In this document: piece by piece, positions 25,654 through 34,631 of the stretch | How positions within the stretch are numbered: the stretch's first letter is position 1 | Layout: every line of letters begins with the position of its first letter | Assembly (NCBI RefSeq): GCF_036967205.1 | Contig: NZ_CP146022.1 | Location: 1,550,001 to 1,614,000, forward strand | From: Streptomyces sp. Q6 | GTDB taxonomy: Bacteria; Actinomycetota; Actinomycetes; Streptomycetales; Streptomycetaceae | Reading direction: 5' to 3' | DNA: 64,000 bases | The notes under the pieces: model-generated | Database searches by the model: none | Told to the model about the DNA's origin: nothing | The model's input: only the letters and a program-made list of their open reading frames with translations | Position numbers and translations under genes: made by a program

Positions 25654-26628
25654 CTAGAGCTCCCGCCAGTACACGAGCTGTCCGGCCTCGCCGGTCGCGG
25701 CCCCCTCCGCGGGGATGAACAGGCTTACCAGGAGAGCGGGCCGGCCACCAGGGTCCGTGATCAGGGTCGCCGACGGATTCGCGAAGGACGTGGAGCCGCC
25801 GTGGGTGCGCAGCGGGACGCGGTCGGCCCGGCCGGAGGCGGGGTCGTAGGCGTACGTGGACCAGCTGCCGAAGTCGTCGCGCCACCGCTGGCCCTCGATG
25901 AGGACCATCGGCTGTCCGGCCAGTTCGAGGGGGGCGCGGTCGCCGATGTTGCCGGTGGCGCCGTGCGCCTCGATGGCGCGGTCGAGGCGGTGCGCGGGTG
26001 CGGCGTGCCAGTCGGTGAAGTCGCGCAGGGTGGCGGTGAGCTGCCGGTCCGTGTCGCAGTCCGCGCGGTAGTGGCCGGTCAGCCGGATCGTGCCGCCGTG
26101 CGCGGTCGTGATCGCGGGGGTGCCCTCGGAGCAGCGGGAGAGGGTGCGGGGCGCGTCGAAGGCGTGGGCGGCGCGGCCGGTCAGGAGCGCGTCGAGGTCC
26201 TCGTAGCCGCGCACCGCGATGTGGTTGGCGGGGTCCTTCTCGTACGCGAGGACATAGCCGCCGCGGCCGTCGGCGGCGAGCGTCGGCTGGCTGGATCCCG
26301 CTCCGAAGTCGTGGCGCCGCTGCCAGTGCGCGAGGTCGTCGGAGGTGGCGACGGCCGAGTGGAAGCGGCCGTCGGCGAGCATCGTGTGGTAGACGGCGAG
26401 ATACGTGCCGTCGGGGGCCTGCGCGATCTGGGCGGCGTCCATGGTGCGCCCGGTGTCGTCGGCGGTGGCGTAGTGGTAGCCGTCCGCCTCCCCGACATTC
26501 GCGGCAAGCTCCGCAAAACGGGCGGTGGCGGTCGAAGCCGCCGCGGCGCTGGCGGCGGGCAGCTGCGCGAACAGCAGGACGGCGGCGAGCGCGGCGGCGG
26601 CGAAGGCGCTGAGCCGGGCGGCGGACAC
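25654..26628 (-). CDS. Secreted beta-propeller-like protein, function unknown
   Basis: Exported, 324 residues, with a signal peptide ending near LPAASA-AA. The mature part has repeated blade-like segments (DGTYLAVYHTMLADGRFHSA, SDDLAHWQRRHDF, GGYVLAYEKDP, WSTYAYDPASGRAD) reminiscent of five-bladed propeller glycosidase folds such as GH43. No catalytic triad could be assigned. The GTG start at VSAARLSAF was chosen because it directly precedes the signal peptide; no strong Shine-Dalgarno sequence is visible. It follows the terminator of the betaine operon. Confidence 0.65.
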   Translation of the reverse strand: MSAARLSAFAAAALAAVLLFAQLPAASAAAASTATARFAELAANVGEADGYHYATADDTGRTMDAAQIAQAPDGTYLAVYHTMLADGRFHSAVATSDDLAHWQRRHDFGAGSSQPTLAADGRGGYVLAYEKDPANHIAVRGYEDLDALLTGRAAHAFDAPRTLSRCSEGTPAITTAHGGTIRLTGHYRADCDTDRQLTATLRDFTDWHAAPAHRLDRAIEAHGATGNIGDRAPLELAGQPMVLIEGQRWRDDFGSWSTYAYDPASGRADRVPLRTHGGSTSFANPSATLITDPGGRPALLVSLFIPAEGAATGEAGQLVYWREL

Positions 26629-26673
26629 GGTGCTGTCGAGCGTACGAACGCGGACCGTGCCACCGGAACGGCG

Positions 26674-26707
26674 GCGAGGGTGGGCTGTCTCACAGCCCAC
26701 CCCTCGC
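26674..26707. terminator. Terminator after the glycine-betaine operon
   Basis: A 15-bp stem (GCGAGGG-TGGGCTGT against ACAGCCCACCCCTCGC, one bulged base) with a 3-nt CTC loop. It begins 16 nt downstream of the permease/binding-protein stop. Confidence 0.8.
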
Positions 26708-26722
26708 GTCACACGGCGGGAA

Positions 26723-29335
26723 TCAGGAAGCGGTCATCCGCTTCTCGACGTCCGCGTGCTCCTTCAGCCATGCGGTGACGGCCTCTTCCTCGTGGCCCTG
26801 ACCGCGGTCCTTGATCTCGGCCTCCAGACTGCCCAGCTCGTCCTCGCTCATCCTGAAGTTCTTGAACCACTTCGTGAGCTGCGGGTACTTGCCCGGGAAG
26901 TCCTTGTTGGAGATCGTGCGGATCGTGTTGCCCTCACCGAACGTCTTCTTCGGGTCGGCCAGCTTGTTCAGCTTGTACTCGCTGTACGCCCAGTGCGGCG
27001 ACCAGAGCACGACCGCGATCGGCTCCTTCTTGGCGTACGACCGCTTGAGCTCGGCCAGCATCGCCGGCGTGGAGCCGTCGACGACCTTGTACTCCTTGTC
27101 CAGGCCGTAGCCGGGGAGCACCTTCTTCTTGAGGAGGTTCATCTCGCCGGTGCCCGGCTCGATGCCGATGATCTTCCCGTCGAAGGTCTTCGACTTGCCC
27201 TTGAGGTCCGCGAGGGACTTGACGCCCTTCACGTACGACGGGACGGCCAGCTCCAGGGAGGTCGGGCTGTACCAGCTGCCCAGGTCCTTCAGGTCGTCCT
27301 TGTGCTGGTCCCAGTAGTTCTTCTGCGCGTACGGCAGCCAGGCGTCGAAGTTGACGTCCAGGTCACCACTGGCGAGGCCGGTGTAGACCGGGCCCACGTC
27401 CATCTGCTTGAGGTTGAGCCGGTAGCCGCGCTTCTCCAGGACGTTCTTCCAGAGGTACGTGACCGCGATGTCCTCGTCCCACGGGAACCAGGCGACGTTC
27501 ACCGGGTCCTTGGAGTCGGACGCCGAACCGGACGGCTTCTTGACCGGGGCGAGCTTGTCGACGACGCCGGGGTGGGACTTCAGCCACGTCTTGACGGCGT
27601 CCTGCTGCCGGCCCTTGCCCGCCTTGTTGATCTCGGCCTCAAGACTCGTGAGCTGCTTCTCGGTCATCTTGAAGTTCTTGAGCCACTTGGCGACCTCGGG
27701 GTTCTCGTCACCGAAGCCCTTGCGGGACAGCGTGTGCACGCCGTCGCCCTTGCCCCAGACCCCCTTCGGGTCCTTGAGCTTCTTCAGCTTGTAGTCGTTG
27801 TACGCCCAGTGCGGCGACCACAGCGGAACCACGATCGGCTGCTTCTTGGCGTACGCGCGCTTCAGCTCGGCCAGCATCGCGGGCGTCGAGCTGTCGACGA
27901 CCTTGTACTCCTTGTCGAGCCCGTACGCCTTGAGCACCTTGCTCTTGAGCAGGGCGGTCTCACCGGCGCTCGCCTCGATGCCGGTGATCTTGCCGCCGAA
28001 CTTGGCGCCCTGGCCCTTGAGGTCCGCGAGCGAGTCGATGCCCTTCATGTAGGCGGGCACCGTGAGCTCCAGGGACGTCTCGCCGTACCAGGCGCCCAGG
28101 TCGTCGAGCTGCTTGCCGTACTTCTTCCAGTACTGGGCGTGCGTGGTCGGCAGCCAGGAGTCGGTCTCGAAGTCGATGTTGCCCTGGGCGAGCGAGGTGT
28201 AGAGCGGCCCCGCGTCCATCTGCTTGGCCTCGACGTCGAAGCCGCGCTGTTCCAGGATCTCCTTCCACAGGAACGTGGAGGCGACGCCCTCGTCCCAGGG
28301 GATGTAGCCGATGGAGATCTTCTTGCCCTTGCCGACGTTCGAGGTGTCGGCCGCGGCGGTCGTGGCCGGCGAGTTGCCGAACATGCCCATGCCGCCCGCG
28401 ACGAGCGCGAGGATGACGACGCCGACGACGGCGACAGCCGGGCGGGGACGGTACGACCAGATCTTCAGGCCCTGCGCGGAGCGCGCCTTGGCGAGCATCC
28501 GGCGGCCGAGCGGCGAGACCTGCTGGCCGAGCGAGCTCGTCATGCGGTCGAGGTAGATCGCCAGGATGACGATGGAGATGCCGGCCTCGGCGCCGAGACC
28601 CACGTTCAGCTGGCCGATGGCCTCGTTGACGGCGCCACCGAGACCGCCGGTGCCGACCATGCCCGCGATGGCGGCCATGGACAGACCCAGCATGATGACC
28701 TGGTTGACACCGGCCATGATCGTCGGCAGGGCGAGCGGCAGCTGCACGCGCCACAGGGTGCTGCTCGGCTTCGTACCGAACGCGTCGGCGGCCTCGACCA
28801 GTTCCTTGTCGACCTGCCGGATGCCGAGCTCGGTCATGCGCACGCCCGGGGGCAGCGCGAAGATCAGGGTCGCGACGATGCCGGCGGGCGCGCCGGAGCC
28901 GAAGAACAGGATGGCCGGGATCAGGTAGACCATCGCCGGCAGCGTCTGCATCAGGTCGAGGACCGGCCGGAACAGGTTGCTGACCCGGTTGGAGCGCGCC
29001 GCCCAGATGCCGAGCGGCACCGAGATGACCAGCGCGATGATCGTCGACACGAGGACAAGCGACAGCGTGAGCATCGCGTCGTCCCACAGTTCCAGGTTGT
29101 CGATGAACCAGAACCCGACGAAGGTCAGGACGCCCGCGAGCGTGCCGCGCAGCCAGAAGGCGATGACGGCGAAGATACCCGCGAGGATGAGCGGTTCCGG
29201 CGCCTGGAGGACATCGCTGATGCCGTCGTAGATGCCGTTGAAGCAGGTCTTGAAGAAGTCGAAGAGCCACGACATGTGGTTGAGCAGCCACTCGACCACA
29301 TCGTTGACCCAGTCACCGAACGGAATCCTAGGCAC
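26723..29335 (-). CDS. Glycine betaine/proline ABC permease fused to two tandem substrate-binding domains
   Basis: Osmoprotectant uptake component, 870 residues. The N-terminal permease (about 1-300) has several membrane helices and the EAA-like loop ELVEAADAFGTKPSSTLWRVQLPLA split across a conserved core. A membrane anchor follows near 305-325. Two OpuAC-type binding domains come next, one from about 337 (ISIGYIPWDEGVASTFLW) and one from about 610 (VNVAWFPWDEDIAVTYLW). Each has the Trp-rich betaine site (LWSPHWAYNDYKL and LWSPHWAYSEYKL). The duplicated domains are closely similar. The start is GTG, overlapping the ATPase stop by 8 nt. Confidence 0.93.
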   Translation of the reverse strand: MPRIPFGDWVNDVVEWLLNHMSWLFDFFKTCFNGIYDGISDVLQAPEPLILAGIFAVIAFWLRGTLAGVLTFVGFWFIDNLELWDDAMLTLSLVLVSTIIALVISVPLGIWAARSNRVSNLFRPVLDLMQTLPAMVYLIPAILFFGSGAPAGIVATLIFALPPGVRMTELGIRQVDKELVEAADAFGTKPSSTLWRVQLPLALPTIMAGVNQVIMLGLSMAAIAGMVGTGGLGGAVNEAIGQLNVGLGAEAGISIVILAIYLDRMTSSLGQQVSPLGRRMLAKARSAQGLKIWSYRPRPAVAVVGVVILALVAGGMGMFGNSPATTAAADTSNVGKGKKISIGYIPWDEGVASTFLWKEILEQRGFDVEAKQMDAGPLYTSLAQGNIDFETDSWLPTTHAQYWKKYGKQLDDLGAWYGETSLELTVPAYMKGIDSLADLKGQGAKFGGKITGIEASAGETALLKSKVLKAYGLDKEYKVVDSSTPAMLAELKRAYAKKQPIVVPLWSPHWAYNDYKLKKLKDPKGVWGKGDGVHTLSRKGFGDENPEVAKWLKNFKMTEKQLTSLEAEINKAGKGRQQDAVKTWLKSHPGVVDKLAPVKKPSGSASDSKDPVNVAWFPWDEDIAVTYLWKNVLEKRGYRLNLKQMDVGPVYTGLASGDLDVNFDAWLPYAQKNYWDQHKDDLKDLGSWYSPTSLELAVPSYVKGVKSLADLKGKSKTFDGKIIGIEPGTGEMNLLKKKVLPGYGLDKEYKVVDGSTPAMLAELKRSYAKKEPIAVVLWSPHWAYSEYKLNKLADPKKTFGEGNTIRTISNKDFPGKYPQLTKWFKNFRMSEDELGSLEAEIKDRGQGHEEEAVTAWLKEHADVEKRMTAS

Positions 29336-30461
29336 CGGCGTTCACCTTCTCCACCGGCTCGTCGCCCTCGCCGCGCGGCGTGGGGACGGCGTCCTTCGGC
29401 GTCTCCACGAGGCCGTTGTCCCCGGCGCTCTCCACGGACTTCATCGGCTCGCCCAGCACGGCGAGCAGCCGCTCGCGCGGTACGACGCCGACGAGTTCGC
29501 CGCCCTCACCGGTGACGGCGACGGGTGTCTCGCTGGTCGCGCACGGCGTGAACAGGTCGATGATCGGGGTGTCCTCGGTGACCGTCGCCGGGGCGTCGGA
29601 GGCCGCGTACCCCTTCTCGGGGGTGGCCATGATCGCGCCCGCGGTCAGCACGCGGGAGCGGTCGACGTCCTGGGTGAAGGACGCGACGTAGTCGTTGGCC
29701 GGGGTGACGAGGATGTCCTCGGCGGAGCCGATCTGGACGATGCGGCCGTCACGCATGACGGCGATGCGGTCGCCCAGGCGCATGGCCTCGTTCAGGTCGT
29801 GCGTGATGAAGACGATGGTCTTCTTCAGCGTCTTCTGGAGGTCGAGGAGCTGGTCCTGCATGTCGCGCCGGATCAGCGGGTCGAGCGCGCTGAAGGACTC
29901 GTCCATGAGGAGCAGGTCGGCGTCGGTGGCGAGCGCGCGGGCCAGGCCCACACGCTGCTGCATACCGCCGGACAGCTCGTCGGGGAAGGACTTCTCCCAG
30001 CCCTTGAGCCCGGCGAGTTCCAGCGCCTCGTGGGCGCGCTTGTCGCGTTCGGCGCGCGGGACGCCCTGCACCTCGAGTCCGTAGCCCGCGTTCTCCAGGA
30101 CGGAGCGGTGCGGGAACAGCGCGAAGTGCTGGAAGACCATGCTGATCTTCTTGGACCGCACCTCGCGCAGCTCCCGTGCGGAGAGCTGCGTCAGGTCCTG
30201 GCCGTCGAAGCGGACGTGTCCCGCGGTGGGCTCCAAAAGTCCGTTCAGCATGCGCAGAAGGGTGGACTTGCCGGATCCCGACAGACCCATGACGACGAAG
30301 ATCTGGCCGGGCTCGACGGTGAAGGAGGCGTCGATCACGGCGGCGGTGGTGCCGTCGGCGCGCAATTCCTCACGGTCTGCTCCGCGGCGGAGATTCTCCA
30401 CCGCCTCATCGGGTCGTCTGCCGAACACCTTGTACAGGTCTTCGGCTTCAAGCCTGGACAC
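29328..30461 (-). CDS. proV: Glycine betaine/proline ABC transporter ATP-binding protein
   Basis: ATPase of the OpuAA/ProV type, 377 residues. It begins VSRLEAEDLYKVFGRRP. It has Walker A GLSGSGKST, Q-loop SMVFQHFALFPH, signature LSGGMQQRVGLARAL, Walker B DLLLMDESFSALDP and H-loop VFITHDLNEA. A C-terminal tandem CBS region (about 255-350, including VVPRERLLAVLG) could sense ionic strength or a nucleotide such as c-di-AMP. The GTG start at 30461 has GAGAGG 5 nt upstream. It is transcribed first in the operon, followed by the permease/binding-protein fusion. Confidence 0.93.
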   Translation of the reverse strand: MSRLEAEDLYKVFGRRPDEAVENLRRGADREELRADGTTAAVIDASFTVEPGQIFVVMGLSGSGKSTLLRMLNGLLEPTAGHVRFDGQDLTQLSARELREVRSKKISMVFQHFALFPHRSVLENAGYGLEVQGVPRAERDKRAHEALELAGLKGWEKSFPDELSGGMQQRVGLARALATDADLLLMDESFSALDPLIRRDMQDQLLDLQKTLKKTIVFITHDLNEAMRLGDRIAVMRDGRIVQIGSAEDILVTPANDYVASFTQDVDRSRVLTAGAIMATPEKGYAASDAPATVTEDTPIIDLFTPCATSETPVAVTGEGGELVGVVPRERLLAVLGEPMKSVESAGDNGLVETPKDAVPTPRGEGDEPVEKVNAGA

Positions 30462-30762
30462 ATACACCTCTCGGGTCGAACCAAGACGGCCCGCCTCCCC
30501 CGCCGGCGGGCCGTGGAGCGGTGCGGAGTCTGCCCGCGTGAAACCGGCCAACCATTCAATAGTTGAACGTGTGACCGGCTCCGCTCCGGCTCGGCGCCTG
30601 CCCGGCCTTATGCCGATCAAACAGAAGAGTGGTCCAGTTCACATTGCGTTCATGGTTGACGACGTTTCGCACACGAACGGAGCGCCGTGCGGGAGTTCGG
30701 CCGCGCGGATCCGCGGCCGTGGCCGACTGCGGGTGTCGGTGGGCTGCGGCATGATGCGAGGC
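30462..30762. promoter_or_regulatory. Divergent control region between betaine operon and exonuclease gene
   Basis: Three hundred bases without a gene. A 10-bp hairpin (ACGGCCCGCC and its complement, 30486-30514) lies about 25 nt before the proV start in the operon leader. A perfect short palindrome TTCAA-TAG-TTGAA (30555-30567) resembles MarR-type operators. The stretch around 30600-30680 is unusually AT-rich for this genome and probably holds promoters. No riboswitch was recognised. Confidence 0.45.
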
Positions 30763-31713
30763 GTGACCCAAGGATCCGAAGCCCCCACCGTGAACCAGCG
30801 CCTGATGCTGCTCGACACCGCGTCCCTGTACTTCCGGGCCTACTTCGGGGTGCCGGACTCCGTGAAGGCCCCGGACGGCACACCGGTGAACGCGGTGCGC
30901 GGGCTGCTCGAATTCATCACCCGGCTCGTCCACGACCACCACCCCACGCACCTGGTGGCGTGCATGGACGCGGACTGGCGCCCGCAGTGGCGCGTCGACC
31001 TGATCCCCTCGTACAAGGCGCACCGCGTCGCCGAGGAGACGGCGGCCGGCACCCCGGACGAGGAGGAGGTCCCCGACACCCTCTCGCCGCAGGTCCCGAT
31101 CATCGAGGCTGTGCTCGACGCGCTCGGCATCGCGCGCGTGGGCGTCGAGGGGTACGAGGCGGACGACGTGATCGGCACGTTCACCGGCCGTGCGAGCGGC
31201 CCGGTCGACATCGTCACCGGCGACCGCGACCTCTTCCAGCTCGTCGACGACAAGCTGGAGCGGCGCGTCCTCTACCCGCTCAAGGGCGTCGGCACCCTCC
31301 AGATGACCGACGAGGACCTGCTGCGCGAGAAGTACGGCGTGGACGGCTCCGGTTACGTGGACATGGCCCTGCTGCGCGGCGACCCGAGCGACGGGCTGCC
31401 GGGCGTGCCCGGCATCGGCGAGAAGACGGCCGCGAAGCTGCTCGCCCAGTTCGGCGATCTCGCCGGGATCATGGCGGCCGTCGACGACCCGGCGTCCAGG
31501 CTGACGCCGACCCAGCGCAAGCGGCTCGACGAGGCGCGGCCGTACATCGCGGTGGCGCCCGCGGTGGTGCGCGTCGCGAGCGACGTACCCCTGCCGGACG
31601 TGGACACGGCGCTGCCGCGCGAGCCCCGGGACCCCATGGCCCTGGACGAGTTGGCGGCCCGCTGGGGCTTGGGCGGATCTTTGCACCGGCTCCTCGCCAC
31701 CCTCGCGGAGTGA
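30763..31713 (+). CDS. 5'-3' exonuclease (FEN/Pol I-N-like)
   Basis: A stand-alone homologue of the polymerase I 5' nuclease domain, about 316 residues; it removes RNA primers or flaps. Metal-binding acidic residues are visible in MLLDTASLYFRAYFG, CMDADWRPQWR, VEGYEADDVIGTF and IVTGDRDLFQLVDD. The helix-hairpin-helix DNA-binding motif is GLPGVPGIGEKTAAKLL. No polymerase domain follows. GTG at 30763 (VTQGSEAPTVNQ) is the preferred start; ATG codons at 30751 and 30754 are alternatives because no clear ribosome-binding site decides. Confidence 0.88.
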   Translation: MTQGSEAPTVNQRLMLLDTASLYFRAYFGVPDSVKAPDGTPVNAVRGLLEFITRLVHDHHPTHLVACMDADWRPQWRVDLIPSYKAHRVAEETAAGTPDEEEVPDTLSPQVPIIEAVLDALGIARVGVEGYEADDVIGTFTGRASGPVDIVTGDRDLFQLVDDKLERRVLYPLKGVGTLQMTDEDLLREKYGVDGSGYVDMALLRGDPSDGLPGVPGIGEKTAAKLLAQFGDLAGIMAAVDDPASRLTPTQRKRLDEARPYIAVAPAVVRVASDVPLPDVDTALPREPRDPMALDELAARWGLGGSLHRLLATLAE

Positions 31714-31717
31714 GGTG

Positions 31718-31736
31718 TTAGCTTAGGTAAACCTAA
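31718..31736. promoter_or_regulatory. Iron box (IdeR/DmdR-type operator)
   Basis: TTAGCTTAGGTAAACCTAA closely matches the 19-bp actinobacterial iron box (TTAGGTTAGGCTAACCTAA, from memory), differing at three positions. It sits 27 nt upstream of the siderophore-interacting protein start, where an iron-loaded DmdR1/IdeR-type repressor would block transcription. Confidence 0.85.
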
Positions 31737-31762
31737 GTAGTGGTGATCGAGGGAGACCGCAC

Positions 31763-32602
31763 ATGGCCGAGCGCCCCGCACGCAAGCCCCGCAAGGCCCG
31801 TTCCGCGCAGGTGGTACGGACGGAACGGCTGACGCCGCACATGCAGCGGGTGGTCATCGGCGGGGACGGGCTCGCGGACTTCCCTGCGGAGCTGGAGTAC
31901 ACCGACCACTACGTGAAGCTCCTCTTCCCGCCGGCCGGTGTCACGTACGCGGAGCCCTTCGACGCGGAGCGCGTCCGCGAGGAACTGCCGCGCGAGCAGT
32001 GGCCCGTGACGCGCACCTACACGGTGCGCGCCTGGGACGCGGCCGCGCGGGAGCTCACCCTCGACTTCGTGGTCCACGGCGACGAGGGCCTCGCGGGTCC
32101 GTGGGCCGCGCGCGTGCAACCCGGCGAGACGATCCACTTCATGGGCCCCGGCGGCGCGTACCGTCCCGACACCGCGGCGGACTGGCATCTGTTCGCCGGT
32201 GACGAGAGCGCGCTGCCCGCCGTCGCCGCGGCGCTCGAAGCCCTCCCCGAGGGCACCCGGGCCCACGCCTTCCTGGAGGTCGAGGGGCCCGAGGAGGAGC
32301 AGAAGATCGACTCCCCGGTGGAGGTGACCTGGCTGCACCGCGCCGGGCGTCCCGTGGGCCAGGCCCTGGTCGCCGCGGTCACCGGACTGGACTTCCCCGA
32401 GGGCCGGTTGCACGCGTTCGTGCACGGCGAGGCGGGTTTCGTGAAGGAGCTCCGCCGCCATCTGCGGGTCGACCGGTCGGTCCCGCGCGAGGACCTCTCG
32501 ATCTCCGGCTACTGGCGCCTCGGCCACAACGAGGACGGCTGGCAGGCGTCGAAGCGCGACTGGAACGCGCAGGTGGAGGCGGAGCAGGAGACGGGCGCCT
32601 GA
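31763..32602 (+). CDS. Siderophore-interacting protein (FAD-dependent ferric-siderophore reductase)
   Basis: A ViuB/YqjH-type reductase of 279 residues that releases iron from imported ferric siderophores. The N-terminal FAD-binding barrel has HMQRVVIGGDGLADFP, YVKLLFPP and the FAD motif VTRTYTVRAWD. The NAD(P)H domain follows (HLFAGDESALPAVAAALEAL, then HAFVHGEAGFVKELRRHL). The C-terminal ISGYWRLGHNEDGW is a family signature. The upstream iron box implies induction in iron starvation. It stands alone. Confidence 0.94.
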   Translation: MAERPARKPRKARSAQVVRTERLTPHMQRVVIGGDGLADFPAELEYTDHYVKLLFPPAGVTYAEPFDAERVREELPREQWPVTRTYTVRAWDAAARELTLDFVVHGDEGLAGPWAARVQPGETIHFMGPGGAYRPDTAADWHLFAGDESALPAVAAALEALPEGTRAHAFLEVEGPEEEQKIDSPVEVTWLHRAGRPVGQALVAAVTGLDFPEGRLHAFVHGEAGFVKELRRHLRVDRSVPREDLSISGYWRLGHNEDGWQASKRDWNAQVEAEQETGA

Positions 32603-32632
32603 CAGCGCCCGCCCCAGCTCCTTCCTCCGGCC

Positions 32633-33424
32633 CTACACCTTGCGCTGGTACGCCCTGAAGGTGCGCGTCGACAGCCAGACCGCCGCCACCGCGAGGACCA
32701 GCAACCCCCCGCCCCTGAGCGCCACGTCCGGCCAGTCCGGGTCGGGGGACATCGCCGAACGCCCGGCGACCATCGCCCAGTCGAGCGGATTGACGTCGGC
32801 GGCGTGCCGGATCCAGGGCGGCATCCGGGACGGCGCCATGAACGCCGACGACACGAACGTGAGCGGCAGCAGCAGGAACGTGTTGATCCCGATGATCGAC
32901 TCCCGCTCCTGCACCAGCATCCCGAGCGCGTTGGACAGCGCCCCGAAGACCGTGCCGAGCAGCACCGAGGCGAGGACCAGGACGAGCACGCCGACGGCGC
33001 CGCCCGCGTAGTCCGCCCCGCCCAGCAGGCCGAGCAGCACGATGATCACCGACTGGAGCGCGGTGACCAGGCCGTTGTTGACGACGGTGCCGTTGGCCAG
33101 GGCGGTGCGGCTGACCGGTGTGGTCAGGAAGCGGTTGAGGGTGCCGCGCTGGATCTCGTCGAGCGTGGTCATGCCCGCCCACATGTTGGAGCTGAGGGCG
33201 CTCATCACGACGACGCCGGGCACCAGATAGTCGAGATACGAGGTGGTGCCGAAGCCGCCGAGTTCGACGACGTCCTTGAAGAGGCTGCCGAAGAGGAACA
33301 GCCAGACGACCGGCTGGATCAGCGTGATCAGCAGATACGCGGGCTGCCGCACGAACACCATGAGCTGACGCTGGGTCATGTACCAGGTCTGGGCGAGGGA
33401 GTTGGGCGGTGTGACGGTGCTCAT
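32633..33424 (-). CDS. ABC-2 type (DrrB-like) transporter permease
   Basis: Membrane part of a drug- or lipid-exporting ABC transporter, 263 residues with about six hydrophobic segments. Family features are WYMTQRQLMVFVRQPAYLL at the N terminus, FLFGSLFK, DYLVPGVVVMSALSSNMW and the FLLLPLTFVSSAFMAPSRMPPW region. Its ATG overlaps the ATPase stop (ATGA). The substrate is unknown. Confidence 0.9.
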   Translation of the reverse strand: MSTVTPPNSLAQTWYMTQRQLMVFVRQPAYLLITLIQPVVWLFLFGSLFKDVVELGGFGTTSYLDYLVPGVVVMSALSSNMWAGMTTLDEIQRGTLNRFLTTPVSRTALANGTVVNNGLVTALQSVIIVLLGLLGGADYAGGAVGVLVLVLASVLLGTVFGALSNALGMLVQERESIIGINTFLLLPLTFVSSAFMAPSRMPPWIRHAADVNPLDWAMVAGRSAMSPDPDWPDVALRGGGLLVLAVAAVWLSTRTFRAYQRKV

Positions 33425-34422
33425 CGGGCACCTCCCGTCAGGGCCGGGTCCGTGTCGGCCTCGGTGTAGCGGCGGCCGGCGTGGCGGAGGTAGACGTCGT
33501 CGAGGGAGGGGCGGGCGACCGTCGCCGAGGCGACCGCGAGGCCGGCCCGGTCGAGCGCGCCGAGCAGCAGCGGCACCGCCGCCGCGCCGTCGTCGGCGCG
33601 CACGCTGATCCGGCGGCCGTCGACGTGCGCCTCGTTGACCCCCGGCAGGCCGGTGAGCGCGCCGTTCAGGAGCGTGCGGCCGCTGTCACCGACCGGTTCG
33701 GGCAACGCCAAGTGGACGGCGTCGCCGCGCAGTTCACCCTTGAGGGCGTCGGGGGTGCCCGTCACGACGACCCGGCCGCGGTCGACGATCGCGATGCGCT
33801 CGGCGAGCCGGTCGGCCTCCTCCAAGTAGTGCGTGGTGAGCAGGATCGTGAGGCCCTCGTCCCCGGCGAGCCGGGCGATCTCGTCCCACATGGCGGTGCG
33901 CGCCTCGGGGTCGAGCCCGGTCGTGGGTTCGTCGAGGAAGAGCACCTCGGGGCGGTGGACGAGACCGAGCGCGACGTCGAGGCGGCGCTGCATACCCCCC
34001 GAGTAGCCCTTGACGGGCCGGTCGGCGGCGTCGGCGAGCGCGAACCGGTCGAGCAGGTCGGCGACCCGGGCCTTGAGGCCCGCGCCCCGCAACCCGTAGA
34101 GCCTGCCCTGGAGCAGGAGGTTCTCGCGGCCGGTGGCGACGGGGTCGGCGCCGGACTTCTGCGCGACGACGCCGATCGCCCCGCGCACCCGGTCGGGGTG
34201 GCGCAGGACGTCGTGTCCCGCGACCTCGGCGGTGCCCGAGTCGGGCCGCGCGAGGGTCGTGAGGATCTTGACGGTGGTGGACTTGCCCGCCCCGTTCGGC
34301 CCGAGGAGGCCGAAGACGGTGCCGGGTTCGACGGTGATGTCCAGGGCGTCGAGGGCCGTGACATCGCCGGGGTAGGTCTTGACGAGGTGGCGCGCCCGTA
34401 CGGCGGGCGCGGTGCTGTTCAT
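33421..34422 (-). CDS. DrrA-like ABC transporter ATP-binding protein
   Basis: ATPase of the daunorubicin-resistance type, 333 residues. Walker A is GLLGPNGAGKSTTVK, the Q-loop is GVVAQKSGAD, the signature is YSGGMQRRLDVALGL, Walker B is VLFLDEPTTGLDP, and the H-loop is TTHYLEEAD. The C-terminal DUF4162-like domain (about 225-305) is typical of DrrA proteins. The start MNSTAPAVRARHLVKTY has GGGGAGAG upstream. It pairs with the permease, and the PadR gene upstream on the same strand probably regulates the pair. Confidence 0.92.
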   Translation of the reverse strand: MNSTAPAVRARHLVKTYPGDVTALDALDITVEPGTVFGLLGPNGAGKSTTVKILTTLARPDSGTAEVAGHDVLRHPDRVRGAIGVVAQKSGADPVATGRENLLLQGRLYGLRGAGLKARVADLLDRFALADAADRPVKGYSGGMQRRLDVALGLVHRPEVLFLDEPTTGLDPEARTAMWDEIARLAGDEGLTILLTTHYLEEADRLAERIAIVDRGRVVVTGTPDALKGELRGDAVHLALPEPVGDSGRTLLNGALTGLPGVNEAHVDGRRISVRADDGAAAVPLLLGALDRAGLAVASATVARPSLDDVYLRHAGRRYTEADTDPALTGGAR

Positions 34423-34575
34423 GACGGAGCTCTCCCCTGTGGGTGAGTCGGTTACGTGATCGCGCGTACGCGCGGGACGACTGATCCACGTGACGAGCTC
34501 CGGGCTACCCTGGGTGTGCCGCACCTCGGTGGCCCGGCCCGCTCCACGGTGGGTCGGTCCGGGGTTCGAGACCCT

Positions 34576-34601
34576 GGCGGGGCTGCTGCAACAGCTCCGC
34601 C
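34576..34601 (-). terminator. Stem-loop terminator after the PadR gene
   Basis: A 10-bp stem (GGCGGGGCTG with CAGCTCCGCC, one G-U pair) and loop CTGCAA, 30 nt beyond the PadR stop. The rest of the 209-nt gap to the ABC ATPase start holds its presumed promoter. Confidence 0.6.
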
Positions 34602-34631
34602 GGGGTCTGTTTCCGCATCGGTCGTGCGGTG

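Noticed and set aside
30139-30760. In-frame upstream extension of the 5'-3' exonuclease
   Set aside because: It runs antisense to the ABC ATPase gene and through the promoter region, with no homology.
34500-34610. tRNA-like T-arm (GGGGTTCGAGACCC) in the gap before the ABC ATPase
   Set aside because: The loop looks right, but no matching acceptor, D or anticodon stems could be built. The following GC-rich sequence pairs better as a terminator hairpin.
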